Below are positions 33,460-41,801 of a DNA stretch of 64,000 bases, piece by piece (positions within the stretch are counted from its first letter, which is position 1; every line of letters begins with the position of its first letter). The notes below the pieces were generated by a model. The model had not been told where the DNA came from. It saw only the letters and a program-made list of their open reading frames with translations, and made no database searches. The DNA lies in contig CAZABB010000005.1 in the NCBI GenBank assembly GCA_964483625.1, forward strand, positions 19,043 through 83,042. The letters are read 5' to 3'. The stretch is from JAFGQU01 sp964483625 (GTDB lineage: Bacteria; Omnitrophota; Gorgyraeia; Duberdicusellales; 4484-171). The position numbers were made by a program, and so were the translations under genes.

Positions 33460-33762
33460 ATGTCACCGTATATGTGGGTTCTGGTTTTCTCCGGCATCGG
33501 GCCGCTGGTGTTAAGTTTCTGGCCCGGTTTAAAATTCTGGCAAAAGTGGCGCGCTTTGGCGGGGTCGATTGCGCTGATTCTGGTTATTTTTGGCACCTGG
33601 GATGTCATCGCCACGGTGCGCGGGCACTGGGTTTTTCATCCTCAGAAAGTATGGAATCTGCGGATCATAAACCTTCCTGTGGAAGAGGTGCTTTTTTTCG
33701 TGATCATCCCCTTTTGCTGTATATTTACCTGGGAAGTAATACATTATTTCGGGAAGGATTAA
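33460..33762 (+). CDS. Lycopene cyclase subunit, CrtYc-type
   Basis: A 100-residue integral membrane protein with three predicted helices (for example MWVLVFSGIGPLVLSFW and EEVLFFVIIPFCCIFTWEVI). The motif LPVEEVLFFV is the signature of the heterodimeric lycopene cyclase domain (CrtYc/CrtYd, also fused in fungi and archaea). The enzyme cyclises the ends of lycopene to beta- or epsilon-type rings. The second subunit follows three bases later. Ring type cannot be inferred. Confidence 0.85.
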   Translation: MSPYMWVLVFSGIGPLVLSFWPGLKFWQKWRALAGSIALILVIFGTWDVIATVRGHWVFHPQKVWNLRIINLPVEEVLFFVIIPFCCIFTWEVIHYFGKD

Positions 33763-33765
33763 TCA

Positions 33766-34077
33766 ATGAAAGAATACACGCTGATATCTCTCGGCGCGGT
33801 TATTATTACGGTCATCGTTGACCAGGTAAGCCGGGTGCGTCTGATGCGGCGCAAAACATACTGGTTTTACCTGGCTTTGTTTACCCTGCTGATGATTGTC
33901 GTCAACGGATACATTACGCATCAAAAGATTGTCCGGTACAGTTCGTACTACTATTGCGGCATACGCATGGGAAGTATTCCTCTGGAGGACTTTTTATTTA
34001 ATTTCAGCATGGTCACGCTGACCATTATTTTCTGGGAGGTTTTAAAAAAACATATTCGTTCTAAGGAGAACCAATGA
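33766..34077 (+). CDS. Lycopene cyclase subunit, CrtYd-type
   Basis: A 103-residue membrane protein with three predicted helices and the matching motif IPLEDFLFNFSMVTLTIIFWEVL. It is homologous to the preceding subunit, and the two are expected to form one active cyclase. Shine-Dalgarno GGAAGG precedes the ATG. It overlaps the next gene by 4 bases (ATGA). A longer overlapping reading frame that begins at 33435 is a shadow of these two genes. Confidence 0.85.
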   Translation: MKEYTLISLGAVIITVIVDQVSRVRLMRRKTYWFYLALFTLLMIVVNGYITHQKIVRYSSYYYCGIRMGSIPLEDFLFNFSMVTLTIIFWEVLKKHIRSKENQ

Positions 34078-34955
34078 ACGTAAAAACATTCGTAATTTTA
34101 CTGGGATGCTTTTTGTGTCTGTTGCCGCGGGGGGGATGGGCTCTTGATTGGAAAGCCTTGCATGAGGAAGCCGGCCGGATATCGCTTGATCCGGCCGATC
34201 AGGAGATCGATCCTGCCGGGTTATCGAAGGAAGAATTGTATATACGGGGCCTGGTGTATTTCAAATATCATCGTGACCAGAAAGCTCAGCAGATATTCGC
34301 AGGGCTGAGAGAAAAACTGTCGAATGAGCACGCTGTTCTCTGGGGCTATGCCGAAAGTCTACGCCGTCAGCATCGCTATTCGGAAAGCATACCGATACTG
34401 GAGGAAATTATCGATGCCCATCCTGATTTCGCTCCGGCCTATATCAGCCTGGGGTACATCAGGTATATGCAGATGGAATTCAATCAAACCGCACGGCTTG
34501 CCGCGAAAGTTCTGGCTCTGGGCCGCGATGATGTCGATACAACCAATTTCGTCAACGCGCACGGGCTGTATGCCGGAGCCAAGGGGATGATTGCCCACTA
34601 CGGCGGTCCGTTATCGAAAGCGGTAAACGGAGCGGCAGTCCTGCCTCATCTGAAAGCCGCTCAGAAGATAGATCCTGAGAGTATTTCGGTTCTTTACGGC
34701 CTGGGAAGTTTTTATCTTCTTGCGCCGCCGGTTTTGGGCCGCGATATTGATAAAGCGTTACGGTATCTCGAGCAGGCCCGTGAAGCCGACCCTTATTTTG
34801 CCGATATTCATGTGCGCATAGCGCAAGGGTATCGCGCTCAAGGAGACATGGCCAAATACGAGCAGGCCATAGAGGAGGCGTTACGTCTTGATCCTCAGAA
34901 CGAAATCGCCCTGGATGTTCAATCCCGCCGCTGTAAGTTCATCTGTCTGGACTGA
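34074..34955 (+). CDS. Exported TPR-repeat protein
   Basis: A 293-residue exported protein. The signal peptide MNVKTFVILLGCFLCLLPRGGWA is followed by several tetratricopeptide repeats, for example AVLWGYAESLRRQHRYSESI, APAYISLGYIRYMQMEFNQT, LRYLEQAREADPYFADIHVR and MAKYEQAIEEALRLDPQNE. It resembles periplasmic TRAP-T-component-like TPR proteins in layout. It is coupled to the lycopene cyclase operon, so a role near the pigment membrane is possible but not demonstrable. Partner-binding scaffolding is the general role of such repeats. Confidence 0.78.
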   Translation: MNVKTFVILLGCFLCLLPRGGWALDWKALHEEAGRISLDPADQEIDPAGLSKEELYIRGLVYFKYHRDQKAQQIFAGLREKLSNEHAVLWGYAESLRRQHRYSESIPILEEIIDAHPDFAPAYISLGYIRYMQMEFNQTARLAAKVLALGRDDVDTTNFVNAHGLYAGAKGMIAHYGGPLSKAVNGAAVLPHLKAAQKIDPESISVLYGLGSFYLLAPPVLGRDIDKALRYLEQAREADPYFADIHVRIAQGYRAQGDMAKYEQAIEEALRLDPQNEIALDVQSRRCKFICLD

Positions 34956-34980
34956 AGTAAACCAAAAAAGATTTGAGAGG

Positions 34981-36021
34981 TTAGAGGCGCAGGAGCTGGT
35001 CGGGATAATTTTTGAGTATCTGCCGGTATTTTTTCCGCATGGGCAGGGTTTTGACCAGGTCTTGGGCGTTATGGGTAAGACGGTCGATTTCTTCTTGCGC
35101 GAATCGTAATGCCCCGGTTTTCTCCATGACGAGGCGTATGGCCCGGAGGTCTTTTTTAGTCACCCTTTTTTTGGTCAGGACTCTTTTGATGAGAGATTTT
35201 TCCCTCACCGATCCCTGCTGATATGCTTTCCAGATCAGAACGGTTTTTTTTGACTCCTGCAGGTCCGAAAGAGTCGATTTCCCGATTTTTTTTTCATCTC
35301 CGAAGACTCCTAAGATGTCATCCTTGATCTGGAATGCCCGGCCGAGAAAAATTCCGTACCGGGAGATATTCTCTATGGTTTTCGGTGACGCTCCGGCAAG
35401 AATCGCTCCGGTGGAGAGCGGGGTCGCAAACGTGTAATGGGCGGTTTTATAATCGTAAATTTTATAGATATCCTTACGGGATACCTGATGAATCTTTTTG
35501 GTATCGTTGACGAGTTCGATGAATTCACCGCCGCCGGTAAAGATTGCCGCCCGGATGAAATTTTTCAGGGCTTTTTCCTTGCGGCAGGGTTCTTCTTTGA
35601 TGGAAAGGAAGGCATCGATAGCCATCGCGTACATAACATCACCGGCAACCAGAGCCATGTCCTGCCCGGAAAACTTGAGTTTCCCGAAATGTTTTAAATA
35701 GTTATCCAGCATCGCGTGCATCGAGGGTTTCCCCCGCCGCGTCAGAGATTTATCGATGATGTCGTCATGGACGAGCATGAAGTCATGCAGCAGCTCGATC
35801 GCCAGAGCGCTGCGGTAGAGCCCCGGAACTTTTCTTTTGGCAAAGCCCAGATATCCGATGACAAAAAGAATGGGGCGGATACGTTTACCGTCGCGGATGA
35901 GAAAGTTCTTGATCGAACGGTAGAGAAGGGGAGAAATTTTTTTTAAAGAATATTCTTTGTCGATAGTCTTGATAAACGCGGGGATATTCCGGTCAACGGC
36001 TTTTTTAAGTGCACCAATCAT
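34981..36021 (-). CDS. Trans-polyprenyl diphosphate synthase (GGPP/longer-chain)
   Basis: A 346-residue all-helical prenyltransferase that extends allylic diphosphates with IPP. The first Asp-rich motif is LVHDDIIDKSLTRRGKPSMH and the second is FQIKDDILGVFGDEKKIGKS. GKRIRPILFV near the N terminus binds diphosphate. Chain length cannot be set by eye. GGPP for phytoene, or an octaprenyl-type chain for menaquinone, both fit the neighbourhood. It opens a - strand run with the CPBP, menA and ubiE genes. Confidence 0.92.
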   Translation of the reverse strand: MIGALKKAVDRNIPAFIKTIDKEYSLKKISPLLYRSIKNFLIRDGKRIRPILFVIGYLGFAKRKVPGLYRSALAIELLHDFMLVHDDIIDKSLTRRGKPSMHAMLDNYLKHFGKLKFSGQDMALVAGDVMYAMAIDAFLSIKEEPCRKEKALKNFIRAAIFTGGGEFIELVNDTKKIHQVSRKDIYKIYDYKTAHYTFATPLSTGAILAGASPKTIENISRYGIFLGRAFQIKDDILGVFGDEKKIGKSTLSDLQESKKTVLIWKAYQQGSVREKSLIKRVLTKKRVTKKDLRAIRLVMEKTGALRFAQEEIDRLTHNAQDLVKTLPMRKKYRQILKNYPDQLLRL

Positions 36022-36052
36022 GACAGTATCTTAACATAGCTTACCGGTTAAC

Positions 36053-36673
36053 TCAAGGCGCAAGCGGTAAAACGACGAAGATCATCACGTCCCATACCGC
36101 GTGGGAGATGATCGCCGGCCACAGAGAACGAAACCGCAGGTATAATCCTCCCCAGAGGAATCCGCACAGAAGCGCCGCGACGATAAGCAGGGGATTACGT
36201 GCCCAGATATGAACGAGAGCATACAGGAGGACAGCCACGATATATCCTTTCTTCCGGCCCCAGGCGCGCATAAGGGAATGCTGGATATATCCTCTCCAGA
36301 ATATCTCCTCGCCGGGGCCGATGATACACAAAAGAAGCACGGCTATCATCCCGGGGGAGGTATCCTGTTTGGTTTGGTAGACCGACTGGATAAAATAACT
36401 GCTTTGGATGAATACCCGGCTGATAAGTTCTTTCCCCGCCCAGAAAATTGCATACAGCGCCATGGCGGTGAATATTCCCCACCATATATGGTGAACATGA
36501 AACGAAAGGAATTCGGAAACGTCCCGGCGGCGAAGCCATAATGCCCAGCCGCTTAATAGCATGACGCTTACGGTCATCATCGGCCAAAAAGGGGTCAGGG
36601 GGGTGAGGGGAGGAAAAAAGAGAAACAGCCAGAAAAAGAACGAAACCAGAAGAGCAATCAGCACCGGCTTCAT
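36053..36673 (-). CDS. CPBP-family intramembrane glutamic protease
   Basis: A 206-residue membrane protein with about six helices and the CPBP (Abi/CAAX-type) motifs: IGPGEEIFWRGYIQHSLM with the catalytic EExxxR, FLWGGLYLRF, and AIISHAVWDVMIF with the conserved His. These proteases cleave within the membrane; bacterial targets are mostly unknown. The start overlaps the menA stop (ATGA), so it is co-expressed with quinone genes. Confidence 0.85.
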   Translation of the reverse strand: MKPVLIALLVSFFFWLFLFFPPLTPLTPFWPMMTVSVMLLSGWALWLRRRDVSEFLSFHVHHIWWGIFTAMALYAIFWAGKELISRVFIQSSYFIQSVYQTKQDTSPGMIAVLLLCIIGPGEEIFWRGYIQHSLMRAWGRKKGYIVAVLLYALVHIWARNPLLIVAALLCGFLWGGLYLRFRSLWPAIISHAVWDVMIFVVLPLAP

Positions 36674-37593
36674 ATGGGTATTGTGTCAAGAGAGAGAGAC
36701 GTAACCATGAGTATGCCGAAAAGGAAATGAAGCTTTGCCGTCTCGATATCGATAGTGGCCAGCTGGTGTGGGGCATGGGCGTTGCTGGTTTTAATGGTCC
36801 CGATATTCTTCAGCGCTACCGGCAGACTTAAAAAGACCAGGAAGCCCCATGCCGATAAGGTTCCGGTTGTCATCAGCAGGAGGATACTCACATAGGCGCA
36901 ACCGATTAAAAAAACATATTGTATTTGGGCCCGGCGATGCCCGAGGATATTTGCTATTGTTTTGATATGCGATTGTTTGTCATGGTCGATATCGCGCAGA
37001 TTATTGGCGTGGAGGATCCCTGCGACCAGAAATCCTATCGGTAAAGAAAGGGAAAGAATGCGGGGATGATACCCTCCGGTCAGGGCAAAATATGATCCGA
37101 TTACCATAAGCGGCCCCATCAGGATAAAGACAACCATGTCGCCTAAGGCGCGGTATTTATATTCGACCGGATGTGCCGTATAAAAAAAACCTCCCAAAAG
37201 GCCGATCGTACCCAGTACGAGCATCGGTATTCCGCGCGCAGAGACCAATATGCATCCTAAAAGGAAACCTGCGGCAAAACAGAGGAGAGCGCCCCGGTAG
37301 ATCTGACGCGGCGGCAATTTTCCCTGCGGCAGGATACCGCTGGAACCGAATGTCGTGGGCGTGTCGAGGCCGTGTTTGAAATCATAATAATCGTTGATTA
37401 AATTGGTCCCTGAATGAAACAGTAAAGAACACAGGAGGATCAGGGGAAAAAGTTCCCAGCGGACGGGTTGAGGTCCGGAAAAAGCGCATACCGCGCCTAA
37501 GGTAATCGGGATAATCGATGCGGTAAACGCAAACGGCCGGACCGCTTGGATCCAGTAAGAGACACGTTGGGAAAAAGATATTTGTGACTGCAT
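36670..37593 (-). CDS. menA: UbiA-family prenyltransferase, probable MenA
   Basis: A 307-residue membrane prenyltransferase that attaches a polyprenyl chain to 1,4-dihydroxy-2-naphthoate in menaquinone synthesis. The first Asp-rich site is NLINDYYDFKHGLDTPTTFG. The second is HANNLRDIDHDKQSHIKT. The start MQSQISFSQRVSYWIQAVRPFAFTA at 37593 fits the family; the longer frame to 37887 overlaps the neighbouring gene and is rejected. The MenA reading rests on the methyltransferase next door and the opening motif; other UbiA members remain possible. Confidence 0.87.
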   Translation of the reverse strand: MQSQISFSQRVSYWIQAVRPFAFTASIIPITLGAVCAFSGPQPVRWELFPLILLCSLLFHSGTNLINDYYDFKHGLDTPTTFGSSGILPQGKLPPRQIYRGALLCFAAGFLLGCILVSARGIPMLVLGTIGLLGGFFYTAHPVEYKYRALGDMVVFILMGPLMVIGSYFALTGGYHPRILSLSLPIGFLVAGILHANNLRDIDHDKQSHIKTIANILGHRRAQIQYVFLIGCAYVSILLLMTTGTLSAWGFLVFLSLPVALKNIGTIKTSNAHAPHQLATIDIETAKLHFLFGILMVTSLSLDTIPI

Positions 37594-37631
37594 AAAAAAT
37601 ATTCTATCATACGTCAAAATGGACGACAATG

Positions 37632-38327
37632 CTATTTCTTGGCCTGATAGATGTACGCGATGCCTCCGCTTAAAGGCTGATAGAAGATCTCGGTGAAGGA
37701 GTATCGGGCCAGGAGTGCCGCAACGTTTTCCGGCGGCAGGAATGAAGTGATCGATTCTGCCAGGTATTGATAGGCTGAAGGGGATCGCGACAGCCGTCCG
37801 CCCACGGCCGGGATAAGGGTTTTGAGATAGAAACGATAGAAATTTTTCAGCCGGGATGAAGGAGGCGGAGTAAATTCCAGCAAACACAGGCGGCCGTCGG
37901 TTTTAAGCGTCCGGGCGATTTCCGGGATAGCCGTCTCCTCCGTGGCCAGCAGGTTGCGTAATCCGAACGCGCTTACGGTGATATCGAACATACCGTCGCG
38001 AAACGGAAGAGTGCGGGCATCGGCATTGATCAGAGTGATAGCCCGTCTCCCCCGCAGTCTTTTGATCTTTTTTTGTGCCGCCGCGAGCATCGGGAGTGAA
38101 AAATCGACCCCGAAGACGTCGATGTCTTGGTTATATTTTACGGCCCCAAGGGCGCAATCGGCCGTGCCGGTACACAGATCAAGCACGGTCATCCCCGAGG
38201 TGTACGGTAAAGCCCGCAGGAACGATCTTCGCCAGTGATAATCGCAACAGAAGCTTAGTATATGGTTCACGCGGTCGTAATCGGCGGCGATACGGGAAAA
38301 AAGTTGTTGAATATCCGGTGAGACCAT
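37632..38327 (-). CDS. ubiE: UbiE/MenG-type quinone C-methyltransferase
   Basis: A 231-residue SAM-dependent methyltransferase. It begins QQLFSRIAADYDRVNHILSF, has motif I VLDLCTGTADCALG and carries the UbiE signature DITVSAFGLRNLLATEETAIPEIARTLKTDGRLCLLEF. Beside menA it is expected to make the last methylation of demethylmenaquinone. The ATG at 38327 is six bases after a TAAAAT box on the - strand and lacks a clear Shine-Dalgarno. Confidence 0.92.
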   Translation of the reverse strand: MVSPDIQQLFSRIAADYDRVNHILSFCCDYHWRRSFLRALPYTSGMTVLDLCTGTADCALGAVKYNQDIDVFGVDFSLPMLAAAQKKIKRLRGRRAITLINADARTLPFRDGMFDITVSAFGLRNLLATEETAIPEIARTLKTDGRLCLLEFTPPPSSRLKNFYRFYLKTLIPAVGGRLSRSPSAYQYLAESITSFLPPENVAALLARYSFTEIFYQPLSGGIAYIYQAKK

Positions 38328-38374
38328 GGTTATATTTTAACGGTACATGAACAAATGGGAAGGTATACTTTCGG

Positions 38375-38383
38375 TGTTATACT
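38375..38383 (+). promoter_or_regulatory. Extended -10 promoter for the NADH dehydrogenase gene
   Basis: TGT followed by TATACT (38378-38383) in the divergent gap between the ubiE and NADH dehydrogenase genes. No good -35 is present, as is usual for extended -10 promoters. The leader would be about 45 bases. Confidence 0.4.
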
Positions 38384-38434
38384 TTATGGCATGGTTATGG
38401 TAAAATAACCCGCGGTACCGGATACGAAATACAT

Positions 38435-39574
38435 ATGAGGAAAAAAGTCGTTATTATCGGGGCAGGATTTGCCGGGATGAGTGCGCTGAAAAAACTGGCG
38501 CCGCACGGCGGGAAGACCATTGATCTTACGTTTATCGATCGGCGCCGGGCTCACCATTTTTTGCCGTTGTTGCCGGATATGATCGGCAAGCGGATGCCGA
38601 AAGAATCCTTACAGTATTCCTACACCGGTGTTGCCCGCCATACCTACGCGGATTTCGTTTGCGATACGGTCGAAACCATCTCTCCCGGTGATTCGCGCAT
38701 TTCTACGGCGTCAGGCGTAATTGAATATGATTATCTTATTCTTTCTCCCGGCTCGGTCACCAACTTTTATGGCAATTCCTTCGCTCGTTCCGGCGCTCAT
38801 ACGTTTGACGATGTGACGGCGGTAGAGAGGATCCGGAATGGTTTAGAAACGTTCTCCGGCAATTACTTCGTTATTGTCGGCGGCGGATATACCGGAATAG
38901 AACTGGCGACAAATCTGTGGGCGTATTTTCGGAAAAAGGGCCAGAAGAAAAAAATTATTATTATCGAAAAGAGAGATTCTCTCCTGGGGCCGCTTCCGCA
39001 ATGGATGAAAGAATATGTTAAGGATAACCTTAAGAAGATGGATATTGAGGTATCCTATGAGAGCGAGGTCGCTGATTTCCAGGGTCAGTCGGTGCGTTTA
39101 TCCGATGGGAGGACATTCTTCCCGGCTATGCTTTTTTGGGTTGCCGGAGTGCGTATCCCTTCCTTTTGTTCGGCGTTAACCGAAGAGAAGTTGCCTCAGG
39201 CGAGGCTCAAGGTCGACCGCTATTTACGGCTTCAACGTCAGGAAACCATCTTTGTGGCCGGAGACGCGGCTTATTTCGAGGATAACGGGAATCCTTTGCG
39301 TATGGCGGTGAATATTGCCCGGACGCAAGGGGTATGTGCGGCGAATAATGTCTTAAGGAGTATCTTAAGGAAACCGCTTATTCCCTATCGGCCGCAGGAT
39401 TTGGGCTTTGTGGTTCCCCTGGGAAATAATCGCGCCTGCGGCAGCGCGTTGGGGGTTACGGTTAAAGGGCGTGTAGCGATAGGGCTGCATTATTTCTTCT
39501 GTATATTAAGGTCTTATGGTATAAGGAATAGATGGAATATTTTAGGAGCGTTAATCAAAGGAGGTTACCGATGA
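38435..39574 (+). CDS. Type II NADH:quinone oxidoreductase-like FAD protein
   Basis: A 379-residue FAD-dependent pyridine-nucleotide oxidoreductase that would pass electrons from NADH to menaquinone without proton pumping. The FAD site is VVIIGAGFAGMSALKKL. The second Rossmann motif is FVIVGGGYTGIELATNLW. The FAD end is FVAGDAAYFEDNGNPLRMAVNIARTQG. The sequence DFVCDTVE and the C-terminal amphipathic segment match NDH-2. It lies beside menaquinone genes and overlaps the DoxX gene (ATGA). Sulphide:quinone reductase is an alternative, but its cysteines are not obvious. Confidence 0.83.
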   Translation: MRKKVVIIGAGFAGMSALKKLAPHGGKTIDLTFIDRRRAHHFLPLLPDMIGKRMPKESLQYSYTGVARHTYADFVCDTVETISPGDSRISTASGVIEYDYLILSPGSVTNFYGNSFARSGAHTFDDVTAVERIRNGLETFSGNYFVIVGGGYTGIELATNLWAYFRKKGQKKKIIIIEKRDSLLGPLPQWMKEYVKDNLKKMDIEVSYESEVADFQGQSVRLSDGRTFFPAMLFWVAGVRIPSFCSALTEEKLPQARLKVDRYLRLQRQETIFVAGDAAYFEDNGNPLRMAVNIARTQGVCAANNVLRSILRKPLIPYRPQDLGFVVPLGNNRACGSALGVTVKGRVAIGLHYFFCILRSYGIRNRWNILGALIKGGYR

Positions 39575-39963
39575 AAGACTGGGCGGCTCTTCCCATACGA
39601 TTGGGACTGGGGACGGTATTTATTGCTCACGGATTACAAAAAGTTTTCGGTTTATTTGATGGGGCGGGAGTTGCGGGATTCAGCGAGATGTTGCAGGAGC
39701 TCGGCTTTCCCTTGTCGGGAATGCTGGCGTATGCGGTGGCGTATATTGAATTTATCGGAGGGATCTTTCTGATCCTGGGGCTTTTTACGCAAGGTACCGC
39801 GTTTGTGCTGGCGATCGTTATGCTGGTAGCCATGGCGAAGGTTCATCTGGAAAAAGGGCTCTTTCTTTCCGCCGGCGGGTACGAATATACGCTGATTATC
39901 ATATGTTCGCTTTTAAGTCTGCTTTGTTCGGGAGCCGGGAATTTGAGTTTTGATAAGAAATAG
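39571..39963 (+). CDS. DoxX-family membrane protein
   Basis: A 130-residue membrane protein with four helices. It begins with the DoxX pattern LPIRLGLGTVFIAHGLQKVFGLFDG and continues through AYIEFIGGIFLILGLFTQGTA. Family members are often linked to thiol or quinone redox enzymes. Coupling to the NADH dehydrogenase gene through an ATGA overlap supports such a link. ATG 39571 has Shine-Dalgarno AAAGGAGG. No biochemical role can be read directly. Confidence 0.85.
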   Translation: MKDWAALPIRLGLGTVFIAHGLQKVFGLFDGAGVAGFSEMLQELGFPLSGMLAYAVAYIEFIGGIFLILGLFTQGTAFVLAIVMLVAMAKVHLEKGLFLSAGGYEYTLIIICSLLSLLCSGAGNLSFDKK

Positions 39964-39981
39964 AACGTACTGATTTAATGC

Positions 39982-40647
39982 ATGGATAATTTTTATGACC
40001 GATCGTATTACGGAAAGATTATTTCTCCCGACCGGGTGTACGAAGTACACCCGGCAAAGATGAGAGAGATACAGTTCTTAAAGCGATTCGTTGCTCCCGC
40101 CGCCGGCGATAAACTGTTGGATATCGGGTGCGGCGCCGGGGCGTATCTGATGGCCCTTGGTCACTGCGGGGCCGATCTCTGGGGGATAGATATCTCTGAG
40201 CATGCGACACAAATCGCCAAAAAGAGAGTATCGAAGCCTGGGCAGATCCTGTGCGCCAACGCCGACCCTCTGCCGTTTGATGATAACGAGTTCGATTATG
40301 TGACTGCCTGGGGAATCGTAGAGCATTTCCCTTCGATTCCCTCGATCCTGGCTCAGATGCACCGGGTTATGAAGCCTCACGGCAAAGCCGCGGTTATGGT
40401 GCCGAATATCTATTATTATAAATTCATCTGGGACACGTTACGGAAAGGTGCCGGTCCGGTTCGCCATCAGGAAATCGAGGCACTCTATTCGTTCGGTGAA
40501 TGGAAGGATTTTATCGAGAAAGCGGGACTCACGATTGACCGGATATCGCATCATAACAAGTTCAATAAACCGCTGGTCAACTGGATGCGGAATATGTTTA
40601 TCCCGTACTATTTTTCCAATCATTTTATTTTCATCTGTATAAAATAG
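39982..40647 (+). CDS. Class I SAM-dependent methyltransferase, target unknown
   Basis: A 221-residue methyltransferase with motif I LLDIGCGAGAYLMALG, the acidic end of strand 2 GIDISEHATQIA and FDYVTAWGIVEHFPSIPSIL, the pattern of methyltransf_11/25 enzymes. No membrane span. It ends at the word repeat at 40661. The substrate is unknown; proximity to quinone genes is not enough to assign one. Confidence 0.8.
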   Translation: MDNFYDRSYYGKIISPDRVYEVHPAKMREIQFLKRFVAPAAGDKLLDIGCGAGAYLMALGHCGADLWGIDISEHATQIAKKRVSKPGQILCANADPLPFDDNEFDYVTAWGIVEHFPSIPSILAQMHRVMKPHGKAAVMVPNIYYYKFIWDTLRKGAGPVRHQEIEALYSFGEWKDFIEKAGLTIDRISHHNKFNKPLVNWMRNMFIPYYFSNHFIFICIK

Positions 40648-40660
40648 ATAAAAAGATTAG

Positions 40661-40708
40661 ACGTGCATCACGTTCATCGTCTATCGCTAAACGCTGGACG
40701 CTAAATAA
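40661..40708. repeat. Short word-repeat block (CATCGTCTATCGCTAAACGCT)
   Basis: Between the methyltransferase and the coiled-coil gene, ACGTG-CAT-CACGT forms a small palindrome. It is followed by GTCTATCGCTAAACGCTGG and ACGCTAAATA words. This is the same style of low-complexity filler as the other intergenic blocks. Confidence 0.55.
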
Positions 40709-40722
40709 AAAAAGGAGGAGAT

Positions 40723-41037
40723 ATGGCCAAGAATCAGATGAAACAGAAAATGGAAAAAATGTGGAAGAAAACCAGGAAGGATTTGGACAAAATCATCACC
40801 GATACCGACGGCGCGATGAAAAAGGGAGAGAAATACCTGAAAGACATATCCGGTAAAGGGAAGAAGAATCTTGATGTGCTGGCGCTTTCGTTGCAGAGGG
40901 AAAAGCTTTATTATGAATTAGGCAAGACGATTTCTCAGATCTCCGAAGGTAAGGCCGTGAATGTGAAGAAGGAGCATGAACTGCTCAATTCGATTAAGAC
41001 CCTCAGCGCTCAGATCGATATGTTGAAGAAGAAATAA
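40723..41037 (+). CDS. Small charged coiled-coil protein, unknown function
   Basis: A 104-residue lysine-rich helical protein, with no membrane span or cysteine. The first half (KMEKMWKKTRKDLDKIITDTD) and the last third (EHELLNSIKTLSAQIDMLKKK) have heptad-like spacing. A strong Shine-Dalgarno (AAAGGAGGAG) supports expression. I do not recognise a family; the YELGKTISQ segment is shared by several small uncharacterised bacterial proteins. Nucleoid or phasin-like roles are possible but unsupported. Confidence 0.65.
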   Translation: MAKNQMKQKMEKMWKKTRKDLDKIITDTDGAMKKGEKYLKDISGKGKKNLDVLALSLQREKLYYELGKTISQISEGKAVNVKKEHELLNSIKTLSAQIDMLKKK

Positions 41038-41046
41038 TGAATGGAA

Positions 41047-41100
41047 GCTCTAAATCCGAAATCCTAAACTCTTAACTCCCGCTTAAAGCGGGATCCCGTT
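41047..41100. repeat. Word-repeat block with TCCCGCTT hairpin
   Basis: CTCTAAATCCGAAATCCTAAA, then CTCTTAA, then a perfect hairpin of TCCCGCTT-A-AAGCGGGA (41077-41093). It lacks a following T tract on the + strand. It sits between the coiled-coil gene and maf. Confidence 0.6.
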
Positions 41101-41147
41101 GAATAAAAGCAATAATGTGCGGGAAAATTCAAAGCCTCAAACATTTT

Positions 41148-41723
41148 ATGTCTCATCCGAAGATCATTCTCGCTTCGGCGTCTCGGGCGAGGAAGAAGCT
41201 TCTTAAAGATGTCGGTTTGAGGTGCACTGTTGTGGTGCCGGGTGTCGGTGAATGCCGAAAAGCGAAATCCTGCCATACTTTGGTGATTGAAAATGCCCGG
41301 CGTAAAGCCGAATCTGTCGCCCGTAAACATCCGGGAGCGATCGTGATCTCTGCCGATACGATCGTCGTCTCCGGGAAGAAGATTATTGGTAAGCCCCGCA
41401 ATGCCCTCCAGGCAAAGAAAATCCTGAAGCTTCTCTCTTCTGCGCCGCACTGGGTGTATAGCGGGATTGCCGTGGCCGCTCCCGGCAAAAAAATATTGAC
41501 CGGGGGGGAGAAAACAAAGGTGTATATGGTCCCGTTGACCGATGCCCAGATCGAACGGTACCTCCGGAAGGTCCGTCCTTTCGACAAAGCGGGAGGGTTC
41601 GATATCGGCGGTCCCGCCGCGTTCTTTATCAATCGTATCGAGGGGTGCTATTTTAACGTCGTAGGCCTGCCACTGGCGCATCTGGCCCGGCTCCTGGGTA
41701 AGGCGGGGGTTGATATCTTCTAA
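41148..41723 (+). CDS. maf: Maf-family nucleotide pyrophosphatase
   Basis: A 191-residue house-cleaning nucleotide pyrophosphatase. It begins IILASASRARKKLLKDVG (the Maf SxSRR loop, here SASRAR). ADTIVVSGKKIIGKP holds the catalytic Asp. Later come SGIAVAAP and KAGGFDIGGPAAFFINRIEG, in which the usual AGxYxIQG reads AGGFDIGG. dTTP, UTP or modified nucleotides are the family's substrates. ATG 41148 fits the family; the in-frame extension to 41115 does not. The replaced Gln suggests a subtype, which is inference. Confidence 0.88.
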   Translation: MSHPKIILASASRARKKLLKDVGLRCTVVVPGVGECRKAKSCHTLVIENARRKAESVARKHPGAIVISADTIVVSGKKIIGKPRNALQAKKILKLLSSAPHWVYSGIAVAAPGKKILTGGEKTKVYMVPLTDAQIERYLRKVRPFDKAGGFDIGGPAAFFINRIEGCYFNVVGLPLAHLARLLGKAGVDIF

Positions 41724-41766
41724 TGGTTTGTGAGCCAGTAATATAGCAATACACCTAAAAAAATAA

Positions 41767-41795
41767 TTGACTTTGTATTGGTTTAAATACATAAT
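41767..41795 (+). promoter_or_regulatory. Promoter for the alpha-glucan operon
   Basis: -35 TTGACT (41767-41772), a 17-base spacer and -10 CATAAT (41790-41795). The start of transcription would be about 41802, leaving a structured leader of about 130 bases. Confidence 0.55.
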
Positions 41796-41801
41796 GTAAT
41801 T

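Noticed and set aside
33435..33821. 128-codon + strand ORF over the lycopene cyclase genes
   Set aside because: It is out of frame with two well-matched lycopene cyclase subunits and shows no domain.
36670..37887. 405-residue version of the menA product
   Set aside because: The extra N-terminal 98 residues overlap the ubiE gene in another frame and are not family-like; MQSQISF at 37593 is the natural start.
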